This document shows positions 16,337 through 27,151 of a stretch of 64,000 bases of DNA, one piece after another. The DNA is taken from the NCBI RefSeq assembly GCF_000374625.1, contig NZ_KB894765.1:372001-436000 (forward strand), in the 5' to 3' direction. The notes beneath the pieces were generated by a model that saw nothing but the letters and a program-made list of their open reading frames with translations, ran no database searches and was not told the origin of the DNA. The DNA is from Allobrachymonas chironomi DSM 19884 (GTDB lineage Bacteria > Pseudomonadota > Gammaproteobacteria > Burkholderiales > Burkholderiaceae_C). The position numbers and the translations under genes were made by a program. Every line of letters begins with the position of its first letter. The stretch's first letter is position 1.

Positions 16337-16344
16337 GATTTCAT

Positions 16345-16421
16345 TGGTAGGCGCGATTGGATTCGAACCAACGACCCCCACCATGTCAAGGTGGTGCTCT
16401 AACCAACTGAGCTACGCGCCT
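16345..16421 (-). tRNA. tRNA-Val (anticodon GAC)
   Basis: A full cloverleaf reads on the minus strand: acceptor AGGCGCG paired with CGCGCCT, D-arm GCTC/GAGC, anticodon stem CCACC/GGTGG around loop TTGACAT (anticodon GAC, valine), TTCGAAT T-loop with GTTGG/CCAAT, discriminator A and an encoded CCA. It is 77 bases including CCA. It has its own promoter and terminator. Confidence 0.97.
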
Positions 16422-16441
16422 GAAACTTGTTCAGAAGCAAG

Positions 16442-16471
16442 ATTATAGACCGTATTTTTGCCTTTTTGCAA
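16442..16471 (-). promoter_or_regulatory. Sigma-70 promoter for tRNA-Val
   Basis: On the minus strand TTGCAA (16471-16466) and a perfect TATAAT (16447-16442) are 18 bases apart. They lie about 20 bases upstream of the tRNA 5' end, in the gap after relA. Confidence 0.75.
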
Positions 16472-16497
16472 GCCATGCGGTCAACTCGCCACATTTT

Positions 16498-18765
16498 TCA
16501 TCGGCGGCGCGCACCATGCACCCCCGGCAGGCCCTCCAGCGCGTGCAGCACCTTGGTCAGCTTGTGGGTATCGCTCACCTGCACCGTCATGGTCATGTGC
16601 GTGATGCCCTTGCTGACATCGTTGTGCATGCCCAGCACCGGCATCTTCTCGGCGGCAAACAGTTCGCTGATGTCGCGCAACAGGCCGCTGCGCGCATTGG
16701 CCTGGATCAGCACGTCCACCGGGTACTGGCCGGCCGCGCTGCCCGAATCCTCCCACTCCACGTCGATGCAGCGCTCGGGATGGTCGCGCACCATGCTGCG
16801 ATAGTTGGCGCAATCCATGCGGTGCACGCTCACGCCCTTGCCGCGCGTGACAAAGCCGCCAATCGCATCGGGCGGTGCCGGCTTGCAGCACTTGCCCAGT
16901 TGCGTCAGCAGCGACCCCATGCCCACCACCAGCACGCCGCCCTTCTGGCCGGCGCGCCTGGCACGTTCACCCATGGCGGTAGTCTTTTGCAGCACCACCT
17001 CGTCATCGGTCAGCTGCGGCGCCTGCGGCTTGAGCACGGCCTCGATGTTGCGCAGCGAGAATTCATCCTTGCCAACCACCTCGAACAGCGCATCCGGGCT
17101 GTCAAAGCCCAGCTGTTCGGCCAGATGCACCAGATTGGTCGAGGTCTTGCCTTCGCGCTGCAGCAGTTTTTCCACTGCCTCGCGCCCGCGTGCCACGGTT
17201 TCCTGCGTGATTTGCGCGTTGTAATACGCCCGCACCTTGGCGCGCGCGCGGTGGCTGACCAGATAGCCCTGCTCCGGATTCAGCCAGTCACGCGACGGGC
17301 CGCCTTCCTTGACCGTGACGACTTCCACCGTCTGGCCGCTCTGCAACCTGGTCTGCAGCGGCACCATCTGGCCATCCACGCGCGCACCGCGGCAGCGATG
17401 CCCCACACTGGTGTGTACCGCATAGGCAAAGTCCACCGGCGTCGCTCCCTGCGGCAGCTCGACAATGGCGGCATCGGGCGTCAGCACATAAATGCGATCC
17501 TCCAGCAGCGCATGCCGGGTGCCGGCCGACTGGCCACCGGGCTGCTCCTGGCCGGTCTGGGCAAAATCACGTTCCCAGGCCAGCAGCTGGCGCAGGGCAG
17601 CGATCTTGCTGTCGTAGCTGCTGTTGGCGCTGTGGCCGGCATAGCCCTTGGAACCGGCCTCCTTGTAGGCCCAGTGCGCGGCCACGCCGGTTTCGGCGTG
17701 GTCATGCATCGCCTGGGTACGGATCTGGATTTCCAGCGGCCGCCTGGGGTGGCCCGCCTCGGCCTGCATCACCACCGTGTGCAGCGACTGGTAGCCATTC
17801 GCCTTGGGCTTGACGATGTAATCGTCAAACTCGGACGGCACCGCCTCGAAGGTGCTGTGCACCCAGCTCAGCGCGGCATAGCAGTCCTTCAGCTCCGGCA
17901 CGATGACGCGCAGCGCCATCACGTCATAGATATGGTCGAATTCCAGCTTCTTGCCACGCATCTTCTTGACGATGCTGTAGATGTGCTTGGGCCGCGCCTG
18001 CAGGATGGCGCTGATGCCCTGCGCCAGCAGCCCCTCGTGTACCTGCTGGCGCAGGCGGTCGGCGCGCTGCTCGCGCTCGGCCCGCTTCTCGTCCAGCCAG
18101 CGTGCCACCTGGTGGTAGACCTCGGGCTCCAGAAACCGGAACGCCAGATCCTCCAGTTCCCACTTGATCTGCCAGATGCCCAGCCGGTTGGCCAGCGGTG
18201 CCAGCACGTGCAGCGATTCGTAGGCCATGGCGTGCGGACAGGACCGTTTGCTTTCGGCAAACCAGCGCAGCGTCTGCAGGCGCGAAGCTAGCCGCAGCAG
18301 CAGCACGCGCAAATCACGCGAAAAGGCCAGCAGCATCTTGCGCACCGCTTCCAGCTGGCTGGACATGTCGGCCACCTGATCGCGGCCCTGCTCGCGGTGG
18401 TGCTTCTGCAGCTGCATCAGGCGCATCGCCTGCAACACCAGCTCGGTGTATTCCTGGCCAAAGTTCTGGCCGATGATCTCCTCGGGCTTGCTCAGGTGCG
18501 AGGCGGTATAGATCAGGTAGGAGGCAGCCTGCAGCGCCGGTGCGCCGCCCATCTGCTCCAGGATGCGCGCCATGCCATCGGCATGCTGCAGCTCGTTCTC
18601 GCCGGTGCCCAGCACGCTGCTGGCCAGCAGCGGAGCGGCAAAATGGCGCGCCCGCGTCAGGATGTCGGCCGATTCCGGCAGCATGTCCGAGGCGGCCTGC
18701 ACCACGTCCGACACGCCATGCCCGGGATGGGGCAAGGGCGGGACGGGATTCTGTCCAGTATTCAT
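16498..18765 (-). CDS. relA: GTP pyrophosphokinase RelA, (p)ppGpp synthetase
   Basis: Protein of 755 residues that makes the alarmone (p)ppGpp from ATP and GTP/GDP when uncharged tRNA stalls ribosomes. The N-terminal hydrolase-like domain lacks an intact HDxxED motif (IYTASHL at its place), so it is synthetase-only. The synthetase domain has RPKHIYSIVKKM, the RelA-type EFDDYI and PKANGYQSLHTV. TGS (DRIYVLTPDAAIVELPQGAT), helical/zinc-finger (GKCCKPAPPDAIGGFVTRGKG) and C-terminal ACT domains follow. The start at MNTGQNP has a GAAGAAAG-type site; the ten codons before it do not fit. Confidence 0.94.
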   Translation of the reverse strand: MNTGQNPVPPLPHPGHGVSDVVQAASDMLPESADILTRARHFAAPLLASSVLGTGENELQHADGMARILEQMGGAPALQAASYLIYTASHLSKPEEIIGQNFGQEYTELVLQAMRLMQLQKHHREQGRDQVADMSSQLEAVRKMLLAFSRDLRVLLLRLASRLQTLRWFAESKRSCPHAMAYESLHVLAPLANRLGIWQIKWELEDLAFRFLEPEVYHQVARWLDEKRAEREQRADRLRQQVHEGLLAQGISAILQARPKHIYSIVKKMRGKKLEFDHIYDVMALRVIVPELKDCYAALSWVHSTFEAVPSEFDDYIVKPKANGYQSLHTVVMQAEAGHPRRPLEIQIRTQAMHDHAETGVAAHWAYKEAGSKGYAGHSANSSYDSKIAALRQLLAWERDFAQTGQEQPGGQSAGTRHALLEDRIYVLTPDAAIVELPQGATPVDFAYAVHTSVGHRCRGARVDGQMVPLQTRLQSGQTVEVVTVKEGGPSRDWLNPEQGYLVSHRARAKVRAYYNAQITQETVARGREAVEKLLQREGKTSTNLVHLAEQLGFDSPDALFEVVGKDEFSLRNIEAVLKPQAPQLTDDEVVLQKTTAMGERARRAGQKGGVLVVGMGSLLTQLGKCCKPAPPDAIGGFVTRGKGVSVHRMDCANYRSMVRDHPERCIDVEWEDSGSAAGQYPVDVLIQANARSGLLRDISELFAAEKMPVLGMHNDVSKGITHMTMTVQVSDTHKLTKVLHALEGLPGVHGARRR

Positions 18766-18801
18766 GTCTTTCTTCAGGGTGCCGCTACGGCACAAAAAAT
18801 G

Positions 18802-19764
18802 TCAGGCAGCCTGCGCATCAGGCTCCGGCAGGGGATTCAGCAAAAAGCCGGTCACGGCATCGCGCTGGTCCTGCGCCACGATGGTGGGGGCATGGCCAAC
18901 GCCGTCAAACTCGACCAGCTGCGCACGCGGGCCACGCTGCTGCATGGCCAGGGCGGTTTCATGCGGCAGCAGGTCGGAATCGGCACCGCGCATCAGCAGC
19001 ACCGGTGCCTCGATCGCATCGTACATCTGCCACAGCACGGCCTCGCCTTGCGCCCAGGCCTCCTGGCTGATATCGCCAAAGGCACGGCCAATGGCCGGAT
19101 CATAATGCTGACGCCAGCCGCCCTGCGGATGCGGCATCAGCTGGGCCCGGTTGAGCTGCGTCCAGGCCTCGTCGGAATGCGGGCCAAAGGCGGCAAAACG
19201 CTCACGCAGCTGCGCCACGGCTTCTGCCTCGCTGGCAAAGTGGCCGGTATCGCCCACATAGCTGCCGATGCGGCTCAGCGCCTGCCAGGACAAGGTCGGA
19301 CCGACATCGTTGAGCACCATGCGGCCGATATGCGGCACGCCCTGCGGCCACAAGGGCAGCGCCTGCGCCGCCGTCATGCCCAGCCCGATCAGGCCGCCCA
19401 TGCTGGTGCCCACCCAGTCGAGCCGGCTGATGGGAGCCTGCTGCTGCAAGTGCGCCAGCAGTTGCAGCATGGCACCGACATACACCGGCACCTGGTACAG
19501 CGTGTGGTCACGCAGCCATTCACTCTGGCCACGGCCCGGGATGTCCGGGCAGATGACGCGCAGCGGCGGCAGGCCGCGCGCGGCAGCATCAGCCAGCAGC
19601 GCCTGGGCCAGCACGTCAAAGTCACGACCCTGGCGCGTCAGGCCATGCACGCAGACCACCACATGCGCGGCATCGGGCTGTCCCCACTGCCACCAGGCTT
19701 GCCGGAAGGCATGCTGCCCGCTGCTGCAGACCATGTGATGAAGTGCTGGTGCCGATGTCGTCAT
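18802..19764 (-). CDS. Alpha/beta hydrolase
   Basis: Protein of 320 residues with the alpha/beta-hydrolase fold: VVVCVHGLTRQGRDFD for the oxyanion hole, DIPGRGQSEWL, the nucleophile elbow GTSMGG, RGADSDLLP for the acid and GVGHAP for the histidine. The substrate is unknown; the shape is that of carboxylesterases and C-C bond hydrolases. The ATG at 19764 has AGGAGA six bases upstream, far better than upstream in-frame starts. It is transcribed divergently from 3-hydroxybutyrate dehydrogenase, 106 bases away, which may hint at ester or polyester (PHB) metabolism, though this is only context. Confidence 0.88.
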   Translation of the reverse strand: MTTSAPALHHMVCSSGQHAFRQAWWQWGQPDAAHVVVCVHGLTRQGRDFDVLAQALLADAAARGLPPLRVICPDIPGRGQSEWLRDHTLYQVPVYVGAMLQLLAHLQQQAPISRLDWVGTSMGGLIGLGMTAAQALPLWPQGVPHIGRMVLNDVGPTLSWQALSRIGSYVGDTGHFASEAEAVAQLRERFAAFGPHSDEAWTQLNRAQLMPHPQGGWRQHYDPAIGRAFGDISQEAWAQGEAVLWQMYDAIEAPVLLMRGADSDLLPHETALAMQQRGPRAQLVEFDGVGHAPTIVAQDQRDAVTGFLLNPLPEPDAQAA

Positions 19765-19870
19765 GCCGTCTCCTGATGCGCTGTAGGGATGAGCACAAAT
19801 CTGCCCTACCGGCGCTGTTATGATGATTTTTGATACTACCCGATATTCACCAATTTGCGAGGAGAGACAC

Positions 19871-20653
<783 letters not shown>

Positions 20654-20809
20654 GCGTTTCCTTTGTCAGGCAGGCTGCAGCCTGCCCAGGACGGCATGCG
20701 GTCATGGACCGTGTGCCGTTTTTTTCAGCCCGGGAATGCCCCCGCAGGCGTTACAGCGGATTGCAACTGGCTCCCCATGCTCCCGTCCATTCCCGGCTAC
20801 AGTTGCAGG

Positions 20810-22015
20810 ATGTCCTTTTATTTCCGCATGCTGCTGTTGCTGTCAGCGCTGACCATGGTCGGGCCGCTGGCCATCGACGCCTATCTGCCCTCGTTCCGAT
20901 CGATCCGGGCCGATCTCGGCACCACCGAGGTGCTGATGCAGCAGACGCTCAGCCTGTTCCTGTATGCCATGGCCGGCATGATGCTGTTCTACGGCACACT
21001 GTCCGATGCCTTTGGCCGGCGCAAGGTGATTCTCGGCTCGCTGGTGATCTATACCCTGGGTTCGCTCGGCGCCGCCTTCAGCCCGAGCATCGAATGGCTG
21101 CTGGCCTTTCGCGTGCTGCAGGGACTGGGATCGGGTGGCGGTGGCGTGGTCGGACGCGCCGTGGTGCGCGACCTGTTCCATGGCCCCGATGCCCAGCGCA
21201 TGATGTCGCACATGACCATGGTGTTCGGCCTGGCCCCGGCGCTGGCCCCGATCATGGGCGGCTGGCTCGAGGTGCATCTGGGCTGGCGCTGGATTTTCGG
21301 GGCTTCCGCCCTGTTCGGCACTCTGCTGCTGGTACTGTGCTGGCGTCACCTGCCGGAAAGCCTGCCGCCGGAAAACCGCCAGCCCTTCCGGCCTTCGCTG
21401 CTGGCCCGCAGCTATCTGGATGCCATCAGCCACACGCGCTTCATGCTGCTGGTCCTGCTGATGGCACTGGCCTTTGCCGGCTTCTCGCTCTATGTCGGCT
21501 CGGCCTCGCACTTCATCATGGATTTGCTGCACCTGCCGGAAACCGCCTTTGGCTGGATGTTCATTCCGCTGGTCGGAGGCCTGATCACCGGCTCGGCGCT
21601 GGCCGCCCGGCTGGCGTCCCGGCTGACACGCCGCCGCTTCGTCGTGCTCGCCTACTGGATCACCGGTCTGGGCGTGGCCGTCAACCTGGGCTACAACCTG
21701 TGGGCCGGCCCGGACATCAGCATTCCCTGGGCGGTACTGCCGCTGTTTGCCTACTCCTTCGGCCTGTCCTTTCTCACGCCCAGCGTGACCATGGCGGCGA
21801 TGGATTTCTTTCCGCGCAACCAGGGCATGGCGGCCTCGATGCAATCCTTTGTGCAGATGTCGGTATTTGCCACGATTGCGGGGTTTGTCGTGCCACTGCT
21901 GTTCGGCAGCGGCCTGAAGCTGGCCATCGGCATGGTCTGCGTCTGGGGCATCAGCCTGCTGCTGTTGTGGACCTTCATGGCGCTGCAGGCCTGGCAACGC
22001 ACGCGCAACAGCTGA
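20810..22015 (+). CDS. Bcr/CflA-type MFS multidrug exporter
   Basis: Protein of 401 residues with 12 predicted transmembrane helices. Features of the Bcr/CflA branch of drug:H+ antiporters are present: [17 protein letters not shown] in helix 1, [18 protein letters not shown] as the A-motif loop, and [21 protein letters not shown] in helix 4. Substrates are unknown; relatives export bicyclomycin, chloramphenicol or sulfonamides. Several in-frame ATGs exist upstream (20663, 20777). I chose 20810 because it places the start directly before helix 1. Confidence 0.88.
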   Translation: MSFYFRMLLLLSALTMVGPLAIDAYLPSFRSIRADLGTTEVLMQQTLSLFLYAMAGMMLFYGTLSDAFGRRKVILGSLVIYTLGSLGAAFSPSIEWLLAFRVLQGLGSGGGGVVGRAVVRDLFHGPDAQRMMSHMTMVFGLAPALAPIMGGWLEVHLGWRWIFGASALFGTLLLVLCWRHLPESLPPENRQPFRPSLLARSYLDAISHTRFMLLVLLMALAFAGFSLYVGSASHFIMDLLHLPETAFGWMFIPLVGGLITGSALAARLASRLTRRRFVVLAYWITGLGVAVNLGYNLWAGPDISIPWAVLPLFAYSFGLSFLTPSVTMAAMDFFPRNQGMAASMQSFVQMSVFATIAGFVVPLLFGSGLKLAIGMVCVWGISLLLLWTFMALQAWQRTRNS

Positions 22016-22138
22016 GGCACGAGGCCCCATCGGCAACAGGGAGCCTGCCGCAATCCGGTGCCGCCGGCAGCCCAATGCGCGATAATAGGGAAATCCCCTC
22101 CCAGCAGTGCCCCATGGGCACCCACTTGAAGCATACCC

Positions 22139-23287
22139 ATGACCGATACCTCCCGTGCATCTGCCGAGGCTGCATTCGCTCCCATTTCCCCCGTGGCCGA
22201 TATCGTGGCCGACATGCGTGCGGGCAAGATGGTGATCCTGATCGATGACGAGGACCGCGAAAACGAAGGCGACCTGATCCTTGCTGCCGACCACGTCACG
22301 CCCGAAGCCATCAACTTCATGGCGCGCTATGGCCGCGGCCTGATCTGCCTGACCCTCACGCGCGAGCGTTGCCAGCATCTGGGCCTGTCGCCCATGACCA
22401 CCAACAACGGCACCGTCTACGCCACCGCCTTCACCGTCTCCATCGAGGCGGCAGAAGGCGTCACCACCGGCATCTCTGCCGCCGACCGTGCGCGCACCAT
22501 CCAGGCCGCCGTGGCACCCAACGCCAAGGCCAGCGATCTGGTGCAGCCCGGCCACGTGTTCCCGCTGCAGGCCGTGGATGGCGGCGTGCTGATGCGCGCC
22601 GGCCATACCGAAGCCGGCTGCGATCTGGCCAGCATGGCCGGCACCAGCCCGTCGGCCGTGATCTGCGAGATCATGAATGATGACGGCACCATGGCCCGCC
22701 TGCCCGACCTGCAGAAGTTCGCCGCCGAACACGGCCTGAAGATCGGCACCATTGCCGACCTGATCGAGCACCGCAGCCGCACCGAATCCATGATCCGCAA
22801 GATGGCCAGCCGCACGCTGATGACCGCGCACGGCGAATTCATGGCCCATGCCTACCAGGATCTGCCCAGCGGCAACCTGCACCTGGCGCTGGTCAAGGGC
22901 CACTGGGACGAGAGCGATGTGGTGCCGGTGCGCGTGCACGAGCCGCTGTCGGTGCTCGACGCGCTCGAGGTGGATCGCCAGCTGCACAGCTGGAGCCTGG
23001 AAGACAGCCTGCGCCACATCCACGCGCAGCAGCGTGGCGTGGTCGTGCTGCTCAACTGCGGCGAAAGCGCTGAACAGCTGCTGGCCCAGTTCAATGGCAC
23101 GGCCCAGCCCAGCGTGGCACCGGGCAACCGCAGCCACGACCTGCGCAGCTACGGCATTGGTGCCCAGGTGCTGCGCGAATGCGGCGTGCGCAAGATCAAC
23201 ATCATGGGCAAGTCGCGCCGCATGCCGAGCATGGCCGGCTATGACCTGGAGGTGGTCGGCTTTACCTCTGCCCCCACCGAGTCCTGA
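22139..23287 (+). CDS. ribBA: 3,4-dihydroxy-2-butanone-4-phosphate synthase with degenerate GTP cyclohydrolase II domain
   Basis: Protein of 382 residues that makes the four-carbon precursor of riboflavin from ribulose 5-phosphate. The N-terminal DHBP synthase domain (about 15-215) is intact: [41 protein letters not shown] and [15 protein letters not shown]. The C-terminal part (220-380) is GTP-cyclohydrolase-II-shaped ([25 protein letters not shown]). It lacks the zinc-binding CxxGD...CDC cluster, so it should not open GTP. A separate ribA must exist elsewhere. First gene of the run to tolA; ribH follows after 23 bases. Confidence 0.9.
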   Translation: MTDTSRASAEAAFAPISPVADIVADMRAGKMVILIDDEDRENEGDLILAADHVTPEAINFMARYGRGLICLTLTRERCQHLGLSPMTTNNGTVYATAFTVSIEAAEGVTTGISAADRARTIQAAVAPNAKASDLVQPGHVFPLQAVDGGVLMRAGHTEAGCDLASMAGTSPSAVICEIMNDDGTMARLPDLQKFAAEHGLKIGTIADLIEHRSRTESMIRKMASRTLMTAHGEFMAHAYQDLPSGNLHLALVKGHWDESDVVPVRVHEPLSVLDALEVDRQLHSWSLEDSLRHIHAQQRGVVVLLNCGESAEQLLAQFNGTAQPSVAPGNRSHDLRSYGIGAQVLRECGVRKINIMGKSRRMPSMAGYDLEVVGFTSAPTES

Positions 23288-23310
23288 ATCCTTACCTGAG
23301 AGAACACCCC

Positions 23311-23787
23311 ATGAAAGACGCGAACAAGGGCAACCCCGAGATCACCGGCCAGCTGGATGGCAAGAAGCTGCGCATCGGCATCGTGCAGGCGCGCTGGAAT
23401 GCCGACATCACCGATACCCTGACCGAAGCCTGCCTGTCCGAGCTGATGGAGTTGGGCGTGAAGGCCAAGCATGTCACCCTGGTGCAAGTCCCGGGCGCCC
23501 TGGAAATCCCGCTGGCGCTGCAATCGCTGGCCGACCGCTCCGGCTACGATGCCCTGATCGCGCTGGGCTGCATCATCCGTGGCGAAACCTACCACTTCGA
23601 GCTGGTGGCGAATGAATCCGGTGCCGGCGTCACGCGCGTCTCGCTGGACCACGGACTGCCGATTGCCAACGCCATCCTCACGGTCGAGAACCTGGAGCAG
23701 GCGCAGGCACGCCAGGTCGAGAAAGGCGTCGATGCGGCCCGCGTGGCCGTGGAAATGGCGCTGCTGATGCAAACCATGGCAAGCTGA
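23311..23787 (+). CDS. ribH: 6,7-dimethyl-8-ribityllumazine synthase
   Basis: Protein of 158 residues that condenses the RibB product with the pyrimidine intermediate to give lumazine, the riboflavin precursor. Family motifs are all visible: [47 protein letters not shown] and [20 protein letters not shown]. It normally forms pentamers or 60-mer shells. It lies 23 bases after ribBA and 5 bases before nusB. Confidence 0.96.
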   Translation: MKDANKGNPEITGQLDGKKLRIGIVQARWNADITDTLTEACLSELMELGVKAKHVTLVQVPGALEIPLALQSLADRSGYDALIALGCIIRGETYHFELVANESGAGVTRVSLDHGLPIANAILTVENLEQAQARQVEKGVDAARVAVEMALLMQTMAS

Positions 23788-23792
23788 TCACC

Positions 23793-24359
23793 ATGCAGAC
23801 CCCTGATACCCCCGATACCCCGCAAACGCCGGAACAGGCGCTGAGCGCCTCGCTGCAAGCACAGCAGCCGCCGCAACAGAAGCCGGCCAGGGCTGCCGGC
23901 AAGCCACGCGCCAAGAGCGGCAAGGCACCGCGCAGCCTGGCGCGCGAATTCACCGTGCAGGCGCTCTACCAGTACCTGGTCGGCAAGAACGATGCCGCCG
24001 CCATCGATGCCTTCACGCGTGACCTGAGCGGCTTCCACAAGTGCGATATGGCACATTTCGATGCGCTGTTCCACGGCTGCGTGGACCAGGCCGAACAGCT
24101 GGACGCGCTGATCACGCCACACCTGGACCGCAGCTGGCCGGAAATCTCCCCGATCGAGCATGCCGTGATGTGGATCGGCGTGTACGAATTCCGCCACTGC
24201 CCGGACGTGCCCTGGCGCGTGGTGCTGAACGAGTGCATCGAGCTGGCCAAGTCCTTTGGCGGCACCGATGGTCACAAGTACGTCAACGGCATCCTGCACG
24301 CGCTGGCCAGCCAGCTGCGTGCCACCGAGGTCGCGCACGACAGCAAGCCGCGCGCATGA
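23793..24359 (+). CDS. nusB: Transcription antitermination factor NusB
   Basis: Protein of 188 residues. It binds boxA RNA with S10 to prevent early termination of rRNA operons. The first 50 residues are a Pro/Gln/Ala-rich extension. The NusB helical fold then starts at [18 protein letters not shown] and includes [22 protein letters not shown] and [28 protein letters not shown], the family signature. The stop overlaps the ATG of the aminotransferase (ATGA). The ribH-nusB neighbourhood is conserved in many bacteria. Confidence 0.96.
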   Translation: MQTPDTPDTPQTPEQALSASLQAQQPPQQKPARAAGKPRAKSGKAPRSLAREFTVQALYQYLVGKNDAAAIDAFTRDLSGFHKCDMAHFDALFHGCVDQAEQLDALITPHLDRSWPEISPIEHAVMWIGVYEFRHCPDVPWRVVLNECIELAKSFGGTDGHKYVNGILHALASQLRATEVAHDSKPRA

Positions 24360-25552
24360 GCCAGCCCGCCCTGCGCCTGGCCGAGCGTGCCCGGGCCATC
24401 GAACCCTTCCATGTGATGGAGATCGCCAAGGCGGCGCAGGCGCTGCAGGCCGGCTTGCCGCCCGATGCCGATCCGATGCTCTACCTGAACATCGGCGAAC
24501 CCGATTTCACCGCCGCTCCGCTGGTCGCCGAGGCAGCGCAACGCTGCATCCGTGACGGCCAGACCCAGTACACCGCCGCCAATGGCCTGCCCGCGCTGCG
24601 CGAACGCATCAGCCAGTGGTATGCCGACCGTTTCGGCCTGCAGATTGATCCGGGCCGCATCGTCGTCACCGCCGGCGCCTCGGCGGCGCTGCAACTGGTC
24701 TGCCTGGCCCTGATCCAGGCTGGCGACGAGATCCTGATGCCGGACCCGAGCTACCCGTGCAACCGCCACTTTGTCAGTGTCGCCGGTGGCACGCCGCGCC
24801 TGGTCCCGTCCAGCGCCGAACAGCGCTTCCAGCTCAGCGCACAGCAGGTGGCAGCACACTGGAGCGATGCCACACGCGGCGTGATGCTGGCTTCGCCGTC
24901 AAACCCGACCGGCACCTCGATTGCGCCGCAGGAACTGCGCGCGATCCACGAGGTGGTCAAGGCACGTGGCGGCGTCACCATCGTGGACGAGATCTACCTG
25001 GGCCTGAGCTACGACCATGCCTACAGCCACAGCGCGCTGGAAATCGATGACAACATCATCAGCATCAACAGCTTCAGCAAGTATTTCTGCATGACCGGCT
25101 GGCGACTGGGCTGGCTGGTGCTGCCGCCGGCGCTGGCACGCCAGGTCGAACTGCTGGCGCAGCACCTGTTCATCTGTGCCAGCACCGTGTCGCAGCATGC
25201 GGCACTGGCCTGCTTCGAGCCCGACAGCATCGCGCTGTACGAACAGCGCCGTGCCGAATTCCGCGCGCGCCGTGACTGGTTCGTGCCGCAGCTGCAGGCG
25301 CTGGGCCTGGATGTGCCGGTGCTGCCTGACGGCGCCTTTTACGCCTGGGCCGACTGCAGCGCCTGGTTCAAACGCCTGGGCGTGGACAACAGCTGGGACG
25401 CGACCTTTGCCCTGATGCAGCGCGCCCATATCGTCGCCACGCCAGGCCGCGACTTCGGCAGTGCCGATACCAGCCGCTTCCTGCGTTTTTCCACTGCCAG
25501 CGCCCTGCCGCTGCTGCAACAGGCGATTGCACGCCTGCAGCAGCTGTCGTAA
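24356..25552 (+). CDS. PLP-dependent class I/II aminotransferase
   Basis: Protein of 398 residues with the fold-type I aminotransferase motifs: [58 protein letters not shown], and the PLP-lysine segment [17 protein letters not shown]. The C-terminal Arg that binds the substrate carboxylate lies in SRFLRFSTA. It probably acts on alanine, aspartate or a related amino acid. The ATG overlaps the nusB stop, so it is translated with nusB. Confidence 0.9.
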   Translation: MSQPALRLAERARAIEPFHVMEIAKAAQALQAGLPPDADPMLYLNIGEPDFTAAPLVAEAAQRCIRDGQTQYTAANGLPALRERISQWYADRFGLQIDPGRIVVTAGASAALQLVCLALIQAGDEILMPDPSYPCNRHFVSVAGGTPRLVPSSAEQRFQLSAQQVAAHWSDATRGVMLASPSNPTGTSIAPQELRAIHEVVKARGGVTIVDEIYLGLSYDHAYSHSALEIDDNIISINSFSKYFCMTGWRLGWLVLPPALARQVELLAQHLFICASTVSQHAALACFEPDSIALYEQRRAEFRARRDWFVPQLQALGLDVPVLPDGAFYAWADCSAWFKRLGVDNSWDATFALMQRAHIVATPGRDFGSADTSRFLRFSTASALPLLQQAIARLQQLS

Positions 25553-25568
25553 TCTGCTGCATCGCAAC

Positions 25569-25997
25569 ATGATGTTTCACTTTGCCATCCGCGTTTACTG
25601 GGAAGACACCGATGCAGGCGGCATCGTCTTCTATGCTAACTACCTGAAATTCTTCGAGCGGGCACGCACCGAATGGCTGCGCGCCAAGGGCATCGAACAG
25701 CAGGCGCTGCGCGAGCAGACCGGCGGCATGTTCGTGGTCACCGGTACCGAAATGAAGTACCACCGCCCGGCACGACTGGACGATGTGCTGTATGTCAGTG
25801 CGGAACCGGTGCAGCTGGGCCGAGCCTCGGTCGTGATCGGCCAGACTGCACGTCTGGGCGCACCGGACGGACCCCTGCTGTGCGAAGGCACCATCCGCAT
25901 CGGCTGGGTGGATGCCGCGCGCATGCAATCGGCACGCCTGCCGGCCGGACTGCTGCAGGCGCTGCAATCCGGTAACGCGGACGACAGTGCTGCCTGA
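25569..25997 (+). CDS. ybgC: Acyl-CoA thioesterase YbgC (Tol-Pal cluster)
   Basis: Protein of 142 residues with a hot-dog fold thioesterase motif at the start: RVYWEDTDAGGIVFYANYLKF, with the catalytic Asp in EDTDAGG. It hydrolyses short-chain acyl-CoA or acyl-ACP and interacts with phospholipid synthesis enzymes in relatives. It comes first in the ybgC-tolQ-tolR-tolA order, 22 bases before tolQ. Two adjacent ATGs (25569 and 25572) are possible starts. Confidence 0.94.
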   Translation: MMFHFAIRVYWEDTDAGGIVFYANYLKFFERARTEWLRAKGIEQQALREQTGGMFVVTGTEMKYHRPARLDDVLYVSAEPVQLGRASVVIGQTARLGAPDGPLLCEGTIRIGWVDAARMQSARLPAGLLQALQSGNADDSAA

Positions 25998-26019
25998 AGG
26001 CAGCCAACAAGGGATCAGG

Positions 26020-26700
26020 ATGAACAACGACATGAATATCGTGCAGCTGGTGCTGAATGCCAGCTGGATCGTGCAGGCCGTGATGGCGGTGCTGCTGGTG
26101 GTGTCGGTGGCCAGCTGGGCCGCCATCTTTGCCAAGATCGGCCAGCTGCGCAAGGCACGTTCGCAGAACGCCGAATTCGAGCGCAGCTTCTGGTCCGGCA
26201 AGAGCCTGCAGGAACTGCATGCCGCCGCCAGCCAGAATGCCAGGCTGGCCGGCCCGATGGAGCGCATGTTTGCCAGCGGCATGCGCGAGTTCCTGAAACA
26301 GCGCGAGCGCCAGGTCGATGAGGCCACGGCACTGGATGGCACGCGCCGTGCCATGCGCGCCAGCTACCAGCGCGAAGTGGATGCGCTGGAAGGCAAGCTG
26401 TCCTTTCTGGCGTCGGTCGGCTCCATCTCGCCCTATGTCGGCCTGTTTGGCACTGTCTGGGGCATCATGCACGCCTTTACCGGCCTGTCAGCCATGGAGC
26501 AGGTGACCCTGGCCAGCGTCGCGCCCGGCATCGCCGAAGCGCTGGTTGCCACGGCGCTTGGCCTGTTTGCCGCGATTCCGGCCGTGCTGGCCTACAACCA
26601 CTTTGCGCGCGACATCGACCGTCAGTCGGTGGACATGGAAACCTTTGCCGAGGAATTCCTCAACATCCTGCAGCGCCAGAACCACGCTGCAGCGCACTGA
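26020..26700 (+). CDS. tolQ: TolQ, Tol-Pal proton channel subunit
   Basis: Protein of 226 residues, paralogous to ExbB at the start of the window. Three transmembrane helices: about 8-36 (LVLNASWIVQAVMAVLLVVS), about 128-155 (FLASVGSISPYVGLFGTVWG) and about 165-190 (ALVATALGLFAAIPAVLAYN). With TolR it uses proton flow to drive TolA, which helps outer-membrane constriction during division. An AGGA site precedes the ATG. Context with ybgC, tolR and tolA fixes the identity. Confidence 0.95.
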   Translation: MNNDMNIVQLVLNASWIVQAVMAVLLVVSVASWAAIFAKIGQLRKARSQNAEFERSFWSGKSLQELHAAASQNARLAGPMERMFASGMREFLKQRERQVDEATALDGTRRAMRASYQREVDALEGKLSFLASVGSISPYVGLFGTVWGIMHAFTGLSAMEQVTLASVAPGIAEALVATALGLFAAIPAVLAYNHFARDIDRQSVDMETFAEEFLNILQRQNHAAAH

Positions 26701-26712
26701 GCGGAGCCCGCC

Positions 26713-27144
26713 ATGCCCGGATTTGCGCCCCGCAGCCGTCGCCGCCGCGCCATGAACGAGATCAACATGGTCCCGTTCATTGACGTGATGCTGGTGTTGC
26801 TGATCATCTTCATGGTCACCGCCCCGATGATCCAGCCCTCGCGAGTGGATCTGCCCAGCGTGGGCAACAGCGCCAGCCAGCAACAGGACGCGGTACGCGT
26901 GGTGATCCGTGCCGATGGCGCGATCAGCGTCGGCCGCGACCGCCAGGGCCAGCCGCAGGATATCGGCAGCTCCGGTCTGGCGGCAGCCGTGCAGGCGGCC
27001 CAGGCCGGTTCGCCCGAGGTGCCGGTGCTGATCAGCGCCGACAAGACGCTGCCCTACGACAGCGTGATGCAGGTCTACAGCCAGCTGAAGCAGGCTGGTG
27101 TACAGCGGATTGCCCTGGCGGTGCAGCCGGTGACAACACGCTGA
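26713..27144 (+). CDS. tolR: TolR, Tol-Pal proton channel subunit
   Basis: Protein of 143 residues with one N-terminal transmembrane helix. The signature MNEINMVPFIDVMLVLLIIF includes the proton-relay Asp24. The periplasmic domain follows (LPSVGNSASQQQDAVRVVI and VPVLISADKTLPYDSVMQVY). It pairs with TolQ (12 bases upstream) and TolA (7 bases downstream). Confidence 0.95.
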   Translation: MPGFAPRSRRRRAMNEINMVPFIDVMLVLLIIFMVTAPMIQPSRVDLPSVGNSASQQQDAVRVVIRADGAISVGRDRQGQPQDIGSSGLAAAVQAAQAGSPEVPVLISADKTLPYDSVMQVYSQLKQAGVQRIALAVQPVTTR

Positions 27145-27151
27145 TTCGCCC

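Noticed and set aside
22016..22138. Possible FMN riboswitch before ribBA
   Set aside because: The 123-base gap has none of the conserved FMN-element blocks and is too short for the full structure.
20843..23137. 764-codon frame on the minus strand across the MFS and ribBA genes
   Set aside because: It spans two unrelated genes and their gap, with His/Gln/Gly-rich translation and no recognisable domain.
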